From assembly GCA_946494635.1 (NCBI GenBank), contig CAMMCS010000118.1, positions 1 to 5,941 on the forward strand: 5,941 bases of DNA. Reading direction: 5' to 3'. Both the position numbers and the translations under genes were made by a program. Shown here piece by piece: positions 1-4,765 of this stretch. Position 1 is the first letter of the stretch; each line of letters opens with the position of its first letter. This stretch comes from an uncultured Oscillibacter sp. Lineage in GTDB: Bacteria; Bacillota; Clostridia; Oscillospirales; Oscillospiraceae. The notes beneath the pieces were generated by a model. That model was given only the letters and a program-made list of their open reading frames with translations. It made no database searches and was not told the origin of the DNA.

Positions 1-46
1 CCGTTTTGCCCGGGCCCCCAGGGAGAAAAAGAAGGGACCCCCCCAC

Positions 47-91
47 GGCGCGGGGGGCCCCTCCCCAAAAGGGAAAACCCCGCCTTTTTTT
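47..91 (+). terminator. Candidate intrinsic terminator of an upstream gene
   Basis: GGC(GC)GGGG around 47-55 can pair, with a small bulge, with CCCCGCC at 78-84, and seven T's follow directly at 85-91. This is the hairpin-plus-U-tract form of a Rho-independent terminator reading rightward. The wider stretch 34-66 has alternative C-run/G-run pairings, so the exact fold is uncertain. The gene it would serve lies outside the window. Confidence 0.4.
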
Positions 92-183
92 CTGAGAAAC
101 ACAGGCGGCTCCTCTTTTGCCCCTTTGCCTCCCCTGGCCCTTGCATCCGCACTGCAGGCTGTGCGGAAAGAACACGGCGGATC

Positions 184-212
184 TCGGCTCTGCGTTTTTT
201 CATTTTTATAAT
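184..212 (+). promoter_or_regulatory. Candidate sigma-A promoter for operon A
   Basis: A perfect TATAAT occurs at 207-212 in an AT-rich patch. The -35 position at 17-bp spacing reads TCGGCT (184-189), matching only three of six consensus bases. Transcription would start near 219 and leave a leader of about 85 nt. A second -10-like hexamer, TATGAT at 253-258, sits nearer the gene, so the true start is unresolved. The weak -35 suits an activated promoter, which is inference. Confidence 0.4.
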
Positions 213-227
213 TCCGAAACAATTCCC

Positions 228-256
228 CAGCATTTCATCAACAAGCCAACGGTATG
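228..256 (+). promoter_or_regulatory. Putative operator, copy 1, shared with operon B
   Basis: This stretch aligns without gaps to 1213-1241, with about 20 of 29 bases identical. Its core CATTTC-A-T-C-AACAA differs at two of 14 positions from the other copy. Six variable bases then lead to GGTATG, with identical spacing in both. TCAACA at 238-243 lies 22 bp (2 x 11) downstream of GAAACA at 216-221, with the weaker CCAGCA at 227-232 between them. Direct repeats at 11-bp pitch are typical of OmpR/PhoB-family operators, so the regulator at 1276-1947 is the natural candidate ligand. Confidence 0.45.
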
Positions 257-303
257 ATCACTCCGGAAACCAGCCAACAAACCATTTGATTCTGGAGGTT
301 ATC

Positions 304-675
304 ATGATGAAAAAGAAAGACTTCGTAACCCTGATCCTGAGTACCGTCGGCGGAATCCTGTTCGCATTGGGCATGTGCATGGCGCTTTTGCCGGAATGGG
401 GCGCCATGGCCCCGGGGGTCGTAATCGGCGCGGTCGGCGCACTGGTACTTCTGATCATGGTGCTGGTCCGCCGCAGAATGGACGGCAAGCCCGCAATTGT
501 CTTCAACGCCAGGGCCATCGGTACCGCGCTGCTTGGCATTGTTGGGGCAATTGTCCTGGGCATCGGCATGTGCATGACCATGATTTGGGATATGATGGTT
601 CCCGGCATTGCCGTTGGAATCGCAGGTATCGTCCTCCTGCTGTGCCTGATTCCTGTCACAAAGGGGCTGCAGTGA
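304..675 (+). CDS. Small membrane protein with duplicated GMC-motif two-span module
   Basis: This predicts a 123-aa, almost wholly hydrophobic protein with about four membrane segments (roughly residues 8-30, 35-55, 72-94 and 99-117). It begins with a short basic N-terminus (MMKKKD) and has a basic RRRMDGK loop at 56-62. Residues 16-50 and 81-113 are an internal repeat. Each copy has G-x-GMCM or L-GMCM ending one helix, a W a few residues later, then PG(V/I)xxG opening the next helix. The ATG at 304 is preferred because GGAGG (294-298) lies five bases upstream; ATG 307 is also possible, and TTG 286 would put the ribosome site inside the gene. Its stop overlaps the GTG of the next small ORF. 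The same motif occurs once in the protein at 3934-4308. I recognise it as a recurring hypothetical type in gut Firmicutes, but its function is unknown. Confidence 0.85.
   Translation: MMKKKDFVTLILSTVGGILFALGMCMALLPEWGAMAPGVVIGAVGALVLLIMVLVRRRMDGKPAIVFNARAIGTALLGIVGAIVLGIGMCMTMIWDMMVPGIAVGIAGIVLLLCLIPVTKGLQ
349..642 (+). repeat. Internal protein repeat: two GMC-motif membrane modules
   Basis: Bases 349-453 (residues 16-50) and 544-642 (residues 81-113) encode related helix pairs. Shared positions include G-M-C-M at 23-26 and 88-91 (offset 65), W32 and W95, P37-G38 and P100-G101, and G42 and G105. The two halves have diverged at the DNA level, so the duplication is old. Confidence 0.7.
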
Positions 676-782
676 GGCTGCGGATGATGGGAAAATGGTT
701 GATTCCGGCCGTATTGGCCGCCGCGCTTCTGGCCGGCGCGGCCGTATGCTTACACATGAAAGCCAGCCGTATAAAAATTTAG
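672..782 (+). CDS. 36-aa single-span membrane miniprotein
   Basis: A 36-codon ORF starts at GTG 672 and overlaps the upstream stop as GTGA, a classic translational-coupling arrangement. AAGGGG (661-666) lies five bases before it. The product has a basic N-terminus (MRLRMMGKW), one hydrophobic helix rich in A and L (about residues 10-27), and a basic tail (KASRIK). A single-span protein with positive charge at both ends is predicted. ATG 684 or 687 could be the start instead. It lies between two small genes of the same operon, 28 bases before the next start. No family is recognised. Its size and lack of visible homology make it less certain than its neighbours. Confidence 0.5.
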   Translation: MRLRMMGKWLIPAVLAAALLAGAAVCLHMKASRIKI

Positions 783-810
783 CGTTCACTGTTGGAAGGA
801 GGCAATCACT

Positions 811-1119
811 ATGGCAAAATCCAAATTCGTGCAGGCGAACAAAAAGATCGCTGAAGGCGTGGTAAAGGGGTACCAGAAAATAGAAGAGGGTGTGGTCGGC
901 GGCTATCAGAAGCTGGAGTGCGGCGTGGTGAGCGGATTCACCAGGATGACAGACAGCTTTATAGAGCAGTTCCTGACCAAAGAGGGGGAGTCGGTCCGAG
1001 ATGCCAAGGAACGGCTTGCCGCGGAGCAGGCTGCCCGCCAGGCGGCACGCCCTCCGGAACGCACCCCTCTTACTTCCGGAAGTGCGGAGCCGCCCCATCC
1101 GAAGCGGGAGCGGACATGA
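811..1119 (+). CDS. Small protein with five 11-residue amphipathic repeats
   Basis: This 102-aa soluble-looking protein starts at ATG 811, with a strong ribosome site GGAAGGAGG (794-802) eight bases upstream. Residues 12-55 are four tandem 11-residue repeats of the form K-I-x-E-G-V-V-x-G-Y-Q, beginning at K12, K23, K34 and R45. Residues 1-11 look like a fifth, decayed copy with F6-V7 in register. Hydrophobic residues fall at repeat positions 2, 6, 7 and 10, predicting one long helix with a single nonpolar face. Hendecad repeats of this kind either lie on a membrane surface or form hendecad coiled coils. Residues 56-75 are charged and helical (EGESVRDAKERLAAEQAAR), and the tail is rich in P, R, T and S and probably disordered. 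It is the last gene of operon A, just before a hairpin. I recall similar short proteins in gut Firmicutes but know no assigned function. Confidence 0.85.
   Translation: MAKSKFVQANKKIAEGVVKGYQKIEEGVVGGYQKLECGVVSGFTRMTDSFIEQFLTKEGESVRDAKERLAAEQAARQAARPPERTPLTSGSAEPPHPKRERT
844..975 (+). repeat. Four tandem 33-bp units encoding 11-residue repeats
   Basis: Units begin at 844, 877, 910 and 943 (residues 12, 23, 34 and 45). The first three are close at protein level (IAEGVVKGYQ, IEEGVVGGYQ, LECGVVSGFT) and the fourth is divergent (MTDSFIEQFL). DNA identity is only partial, so this is not a fresh expansion. Confidence 0.8.
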
Positions 1120-1120
1120 C

Positions 1121-1170
1121 AGCGCAAAGAGCGGAACTGCGGAAAAGCCGGCGGCTCCGCTCTTTGCGCT
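1121..1170 (+). terminator. Perfect 15-bp hairpin closing operon A
   Basis: AGCGCAAAGAGCGGA (1121-1135) is exactly complementary to 1156-1170, with a 20-base G/C-rich loop between. It starts one base after the operon A stop codon. No U-tract follows directly: the next bases are CCCCCCCTCCTT, and a T run comes only at 1191-1196. It is therefore either an imperfect intrinsic terminator or an mRNA 3'-end stabilising hairpin. Confidence 0.6.
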
Positions 1171-1212
1171 CCCCCCCTCCTTCCGCATATTTTTTGAAAT
1201 CAGCCGCCATAT

Positions 1213-1241
1213 CAACATTTCCTTAACAACTTCATGGTAAG
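1213..1241 (+). promoter_or_regulatory. Putative operator, copy 2, upstream of the two-component operon
   Basis: This copy contains TCAACA (1212-1217) and TTAACA (1223-1228), exactly 11 bp apart, then GGTAAG at 1236-1241. It aligns with 228-256, including the fixed N6 spacing between AACAA and GGTA. CTTA/TAAG (1222-1225/1238-1241) also forms a short inverted repeat. TTAACA matches five of six bases of a -35 box, and TTAAAA at 1246-1251 is a poor -10 at 17-bp spacing. The site therefore probably overlaps the operon B promoter, which suggests autoregulation by the downstream response regulator. Confidence 0.45.
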
Positions 1242-1275
1242 CTGATTAAAACGCCATGCAAAAGGAGGAGCGGGA

Positions 1276-1947
1276 ATGTTCAAAATCCTGGTGGTAGAGG
1301 ATGACCGGGACCTCAACCGCACCGTCTGCGCCTATCTGAACCAAAACGGCTATGAGGCCGTGGGCTGCCTGGATGCCGGCGGGGCCTATGACGCGCTGTT
1401 CGGCGCTCTGTTCGACCTGATCATCTCCGATATCATGATGCCCGGCACAGACGGCTTCGAGTTTGTGGAGACCGTCCGGCAGCAGAACCAGGAGATCCCC
1501 ATTCTGTTCATGACGGCACGGGATGACTTCGCCGCCAAGCAGCGGGGCTTCCGCATGGGGATCGATGACTACATGGTCAAGCCGGTGGATCTGGATGAGA
1601 TGCTGCTGCGCATCGGCGCGCTGCTGCGGCGGGCCAGGATCGCCAGCAGCCGGAGGCTTGAGATCGGCGGGCTGCTGCTGGACGCAGACGAGCACACGGC
1701 CTATCTGGACGGCAGCGAGGTTTCCCTGACCGTCCGGGAGTTCAACCTGCTGTACAAGCTGCTCTCCTACCCGAAGAAAACCTTTACCCGGTCCCAGCTG
1801 ATGGAGGAATTCTGGGATGTGGACTCCACCTCCAGCCTGCGCACCGTGGACGTGTACATGGCAAAGCTGCGGGAAAAATTTTCTGGCTGCCGGGAATTTT
1901 CGATTGTCACAGTCCACGGCCTGGGCTATAAGGCGGTGCTCCAATGA
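1276..1947 (+). CDS. OmpR/PhoB-family response regulator
   Basis: This 223-aa protein has the full two-domain layout and usual length of the family. The receiver domain (about 1-118) has acidic residues D9 and D10, the phosphoacceptor D52 in ISDIMMPGTDG, the switch threonine T80 and the conserved K102-P103. The C-terminal winged helix (about 128-222) has LTVREFNLLYKLL, then the recognition helix around R189-K201 (RTVDVYMAKLREK) and the wing motif GLGYK at 215-219. ATG 1276 follows AAGGAGG (1262-1268). Its stop overlaps the kinase start as ATGA, so the pair is cotranscribed and translationally coupled. All residues for phosphorylation and DNA binding are present. The regulon is not known; the repeated element at 228-256 and 1213-1241 is the best local target candidate. 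Confidence 0.96.
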   Translation: MFKILVVEDDRDLNRTVCAYLNQNGYEAVGCLDAGGAYDALFGALFDLIISDIMMPGTDGFEFVETVRQQNQEIPILFMTARDDFAAKQRGFRMGIDDYMVKPVDLDEMLLRIGALLRRARIASSRRLEIGGLLLDADEHTAYLDGSEVSLTVREFNLLYKLLSYPKKTFTRSQLMEEFWDVDSTSSLRTVDVYMAKLREKFSGCREFSIVTVHGLGYKAVLQ

Positions 1948-3053
1948 AGCAGCGTGACTGCCGGCGCATCCGCCGGATCCTGTTCTCAGCCCGGCGGTTC
2001 CTGACCTTTTTTCTGCTGATGTGCTTCGTCATCACCAGCTGCATGCTGCTGTTCCTGGGGCAGGTGCAGCAGGATATGGCTGCGGAACTGCCACGGGCGG
2101 TCATTGAGCAGGCGGCAAAATACACCTTTGCCAATATCCTGCTGCTGAGCCTGCTGTGTACCATAGCGGATGCCGTCTGGCGCCGGTTCACGGTCGGACG
2201 CCCGGTCAGGCGGATCGTCCTTGGGGCGGAGCGCATCATGCAGGGGGATTTCTCAGTCCGTATTCCGCCGCTCCACAGCGCGGGCAGCCTGGATGGCTTT
2301 GACATCATTATCGACTCCTTCAACCGTATGGCACAGGAGCTGTCCGGGATCGAAACCCTCCGCACGGACTTCATCTCCAACGTGTCCCATGAACTGAAAA
2401 CCCCGCTGGCAGTCATCCAGAACTGCGGAATCCTGCTGCAGCAGCCTTCCCTTCCGGAAGAACAGCGGCTGGAATACGCCAGACAGATGACCGAGGCGGC
2501 CCGCAGACTGGCCAGCCTGATCACCAACATCTTGAAGCTGAACAAGCTGGAAAACCAGCAGATCTTTCCCGCCCGGAAACGCTATGACCTGGGAGAGCAG
2601 CTGTGCGAATGTCTTCTGGGCTTCGAGCAGGCATGGGAGGAAAACCGCCTGGACATTGAAACAGAACTGGAGGAGGGCGTTTTCGTAAATACCGACGCGG
2701 AGCTGCTGTCGCTGGTCTGGAACAACCTGTTTTCCAATGCAGTTAAATTCACCGGAGAGGGCGGCAGGATCTCCCTGTCCCTGAAGACGGAGGGCGATTC
2801 CGCCATCGTCCGGGTGGCTGATACCGGCTGCGGCATCAGCCCGGAGGTGGGCAGGCATATCTTTGAAAAGTTTTATCAGGGAGATCCCTCCCACGCTGCC
2901 CAGGGCAATGGACTGGGCCTCGCGCTGGTCCGGCGGGTAATGGACATCATCGGCGGCGAAATCACGGTAGAGAGTGCAGTTGGAAAGGGATCATCCTTTA
3001 CAGTCATTCTAAGGAGGGAAACCGGTGAAAAACGGGAAACAGATTCTGCATAG
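1944..3053 (+). CDS. Sensor histidine kinase with very short extracytoplasmic loop
   Basis: This 369-aa partner kinase overlaps the regulator by ATGA. After a basic N-terminus come TM1 (about 19-41), a loop of only about 20 residues (42-61), and TM2 (about 62-79). A HAMP-like segment (about 80-133) ends in FNRMAQEL. The dimerisation helix carries the phosphoacceptor H149 in SHELKTP. The ATP-binding domain has the N box (NNLFSNAVKF, 260-269), G1 box (DTGCGI, 293-298), F box (IFEKFYQ, 306-312) and G2 box (GNGLGLALV, 321-329). All catalytic motifs are intact. The lack of a periplasmic-type sensor domain suggests it reads a signal in or at the membrane, or through a partner protein, as intramembrane-sensing kinases do. 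The next gene begins inside its last 29 bases. Confidence 0.95.
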   Translation: MKQRDCRRIRRILFSARRFLTFFLLMCFVITSCMLLFLGQVQQDMAAELPRAVIEQAAKYTFANILLLSLLCTIADAVWRRFTVGRPVRRIVLGAERIMQGDFSVRIPPLHSAGSLDGFDIIIDSFNRMAQELSGIETLRTDFISNVSHELKTPLAVIQNCGILLQQPSLPEEQRLEYARQMTEAARRLASLITNILKLNKLENQQIFPARKRYDLGEQLCECLLGFEQAWEENRLDIETELEEGVFVNTDAELLSLVWNNLFSNAVKFTGEGGRISLSLKTEGDSAIVRVADTGCGISPEVGRHIFEKFYQGDPSHAAQGNGLGLALVRRVMDIIGGEITVESAVGKGSSFTVILRRETGEKRETDSA

Positions 3054-3906
3054 GCTGCTGTTTCCCGGGATCGGCGTCACGCTTCCGGCAGTGCCCCTTT
3101 CCGCGGGACTGCTGATTTATGCCTTTGGATTTGCCGGGGAAAATGATCCGCTGGCCTATGCCGCCTATGTGGTCTCTTTTTACATGCTTGTCCTTTTATG
3201 CGTCCGGATCCCCGGACTGGTCCGGGGCATCTCCGCCCTGCTGCACCGGAGCCGGTATCTCCACCGATACCTGACAGATCTGCCCTTTCGGACGCGGGTG
3301 TCCCTTTACCTGTCCCTTGGGATCAACCTGCTGTACGCCGTGCTGAAGCTTTTTCTCGGCGTCCGATTCCGGTCCGTATGGTTCGGGACGCTGGGCGTCT
3401 ACTATGCGCTTTTGACCGCAATGCGGTTTCTGCTGCTCTGCCATACCCGGCGGAGCGCCTTTGGGGCGCAGCTGATCCCGGAGTGGAAGCGGTATCGCCT
3501 GTGTGGGGCGATCCTGATTCCCATGACCGTCGCCCTGGCCGGGGTGGTGATTCTGATGCTCGAAAACCGGGAGAGCTTTCAGTATCCGGGGTATCTCATC
3601 TATGTGGCGGCCATGTACGCGTTTTACGCCTCCATCTCGGCGGCTGTCCGCCTCGTCCGATACAGGCAGTATCAAAGCCCGGTGATGACGGCGGCAAAGG
3701 CGATCAGCCTGGTGTCCGCCCTGGTGTCCATGCTCTCCCTGGAAGCGGCGATGCTGACACAGTTCGGCGGCCGCGATGACGAGGCCTTCCGGCAGATCAT
3801 GCTGGCGGCCACGGGCGCCGGTGTCTGCTCGATCATCCTTGTAATGGCCGCCTATATGCTGATCCATGGGGCCAGGCAGCTGGGCAAGCTGCCGGCAGGC
3901 CGCTGA
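3025..3906 (+). CDS. Eight-span membrane protein of unknown function in a two-component operon
   Basis: This 293-aa protein starts at GTG 3025, which has AAGGAGG (3011-3017) seven bases upstream and lies inside the kinase gene (29-bp overlap). About eight membrane segments are visible: 15-37, 43-60, 94-112, 117-139, 160-179, 189-208, 222-244 and 258-280. The loop at 61-93 is basic and contains RYLTDLPFRTRVSLY. Other notable stretches are EWKRYRLCG (153-161), RYRQYQSP (212-219), and LTQFGGRDDEAFRQ (244-257) before the last span. No transporter or enzyme signature is recognised. Its tight coupling to a kinase lacking a sensor domain makes an accessory sensing or regulatory-target role plausible, which is inference. 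I recall similar proteins beside such kinases in gut Clostridia but know of no function. Confidence 0.85.
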   Translation: MKNGKQILHRLLFPGIGVTLPAVPLSAGLLIYAFGFAGENDPLAYAAYVVSFYMLVLLCVRIPGLVRGISALLHRSRYLHRYLTDLPFRTRVSLYLSLGINLLYAVLKLFLGVRFRSVWFGTLGVYYALLTAMRFLLLCHTRRSAFGAQLIPEWKRYRLCGAILIPMTVALAGVVILMLENRESFQYPGYLIYVAAMYAFYASISAAVRLVRYRQYQSPVMTAAKAISLVSALVSMLSLEAAMLTQFGGRDDEAFRQIMLAATGAGVCSIILVMAAYMLIHGARQLGKLPAGR

Positions 3907-3933
3907 GCCCAAACTTTTCAGGAGGTCGCTGGT

Positions 3934-4308
3934 ATGGAAACAGAACAGGAAATCTTCACCTATCACTATTCTGCCAGGGAGCAGGAGGAAATCCGGAGGA
4001 TCCAGCAAAAGTATCTGCCCCGGGCGGAAAATCCCATTGAGCAGCTCCGGCGCCTGGATAAGAGCGCATCCAGGCCGGGAACCGCTGCCGCTCTGGCAGC
4101 CGGCATTTCCGGTGCGCTGGCGCTGGGGGTTGGGATGTGCTGCACGATGGTCTGGGCAGACGCCTTGTTTCTCCCCGGCATCCTCATCGGGCTTGCCGGG
4201 ATTTGCGGGATGCTCGCGGCATACCCTCTCTACGCGCATATCACCCGGAAGCGGCGGGAGAAACTGGCGCCCGAGATCATAGAGCTGACCCATGCGCTCC
4301 TCAAATAG
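3934..4308 (+). CDS. Two-span membrane protein with GMC motif and cytosolic N-terminal helix
   Basis: This 124-aa protein starts at ATG 3934 with AGGAGG (3920-3925) eight bases upstream, 27 bases after the previous stop. Residues 1-47 are hydrophilic and probably helical (YSAREQEEIRRIQQKY, then EQLRRLDKSAS). Two membrane helices follow (about 50-73 and 79-100), then a basic, charged tail (RKRREKLAPEIIELTHALLK). Residues 60-90 (GALALGVGMCCTMVW, then LPGILIGLAGI) clearly match each half of the protein at 304-675, especially its second half (GIGMCMTMIW, then VPGIAVGIAGI). I recall relatives sometimes labelled dihydropteridine reductase in databases. Nothing here resembles such an enzyme, so that label should not be trusted. 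It is the last gene of operon B and its function is unknown. Confidence 0.85.
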   Translation: METEQEIFTYHYSAREQEEIRRIQQKYLPRAENPIEQLRRLDKSASRPGTAAALAAGISGALALGVGMCCTMVWADALFLPGILIGLAGICGMLAAYPLYAHITRKRREKLAPEIIELTHALLK

Positions 4309-4325
4309 ACGCGCAGACAGGGAAA

Positions 4326-4349
4326 GCCGCGATTCCCCCGAATTGCGGC
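4326..4349 (+). terminator. Hairpin after operon B
   Basis: GCCGCGATT (4326-4334) pairs with AATTGCGGC (4341-4349) as a 9-bp stem with one G-U pair and a 6-base loop. It begins 17 bases past the operon B stop. No T run follows, and the next sequence to about 4434 is very GC-rich with further overlapping inverted repeats. It may act as a weak terminator or a 3' stabiliser. Confidence 0.35.
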
Positions 4350-4435
4350 AGGCGGCGGGGCCGCGCGGTTCCAGGCCTCTGTCCCCTGGTGCCGTCCGCT
4401 GACGAAAGGCCCCGGTCCGGCGGCCTGGGGCGTCC

Positions 4436-4464
4436 TTGACGGCCCCCCTGCACGGCACTATAAT
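4436..4464 (+). promoter_or_regulatory. Near-consensus sigma-A promoter
   Basis: TTGACG (4436-4441) and TATAAT (4459-4464) are separated by exactly 17 bp, matching 11 of 12 consensus bases. Transcription should start near 4471, about 295 nt before the transporter gene. It is the strongest promoter visible in the window and uncouples the transporter from operon B. Confidence 0.8.
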
Positions 4465-4470
4465 AGGGGT

Positions 4471-4765
4471 ATCGCACAGTCTGTCAGGCCTTAGGGGGAT
4501 GTTCCAGGGCTCAGCAGGCGGATGAACCGCGGCGCTTTCAGCATGGAGGATGTGTCGAAAGCCGCTGGCTTCGCCTGCTGCGGCAGTATCACCGCTGTCC
4601 TCTGTCGTCCATCGCCGGTGCGGCGGACAGCCCCGGAGACCTTCACCACATTGACCGCCCAGCTGGTCTATGAGGAGATATCCGCGGCCGTATAGGTCTG
4701 CTCGGGAATATTACGCCGTCTTTCTCCACAGCCTGTCTGACATATCCGGTACGAGGTGAGATGAA
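4471..4765 (+). promoter_or_regulatory. Long 5' leader of the transporter transcript with foldable segment
   Basis: This is about 295 nt between the promoter and the transporter start. CAGCAGGCG (4512-4520) is the exact complement of CGCCTGCTG (4572-4580). Inside it, GCTTTC (4534-4539) pairs with GAAAGC (4557-4562), and GCTGTCC (4594-4600) pairs with GGACAGC (4625-4631) further on. It matches no riboswitch consensus I recognise and shows no terminator with a U-tract. The same DNA can be read as the 57-codon ORF at 4522-4695, so RNA structure and coding remnant are competing explanations. Confidence 0.35.
4522..4695 (+). pseudogene. Possible remnant of a helix-turn-helix regulator gene
   Basis: A 57-codon ORF with high GC at third positions, like the neighbouring genes, lies between the promoter and the transporter. 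Residues 7-17 read SMEDVSKAAGF, resembling the first helix and turn of LacI-type (or AraC-type) DNA-binding domains. APETF at 37-41 resembles the segment after LacI helix 3, but spacing and several key residues do not fit, so it would be a decayed and truncated copy. The ribosome site (CAGGCGG directly before ATG) is poor. An 8-codon ORF at 4499-4525 preceded by AGGGGG ends with ATGA on this start. The HTH reading is tentative, and it may be a chance ORF in a structured leader. Confidence 0.28.

Larger units (their letters stand above)
1..303. other. Intergenic region upstream of operon A
   Basis: No convincing gene is seen here on either strand. The first 100 bases are blocks of C, G, A and T runs that can form several hairpins. 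A 6-bp perfect stem (CCGCAC/GTGCGG) lies near 146-164. From about 195 the sequence becomes AT-rich and holds the promoter-like and operator-like elements listed separately. Confidence 0.6.

Noticed and set aside
286..303. TTG start at 286, giving six extra residues to the first protein
   Set aside because: The GGAGG ribosome site (294-298) would lie inside the coding sequence, and the extra residues do not look like part of the protein.
238..1218. 326-codon open frame on the - strand across operon A, and a 133-codon one at 258-659
   Set aside because: Both mirror the small + strand genes. Their H/D/Q- or M/I-rich stretches are reverse readings of hydrophobic codons and show no protein features.
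1907..2894. - strand open frames across the kinase gene
   Set aside because: They are shadows of a kinase with complete catalytic motifs on the + strand.
3934..4308. Dihydropteridine reductase activity for the 124-aa protein
   Set aside because: It is a two-span membrane protein with no nucleotide-binding or reductase motif; the label, as I recall it from databases, is not supported by the sequence.
3196..4458. 420-codon open frame on the - strand
   Set aside because: It is antisense to two well-supported genes, has no ribosome site or domain, and its composition is an artefact of GC-rich codons on the other strand.
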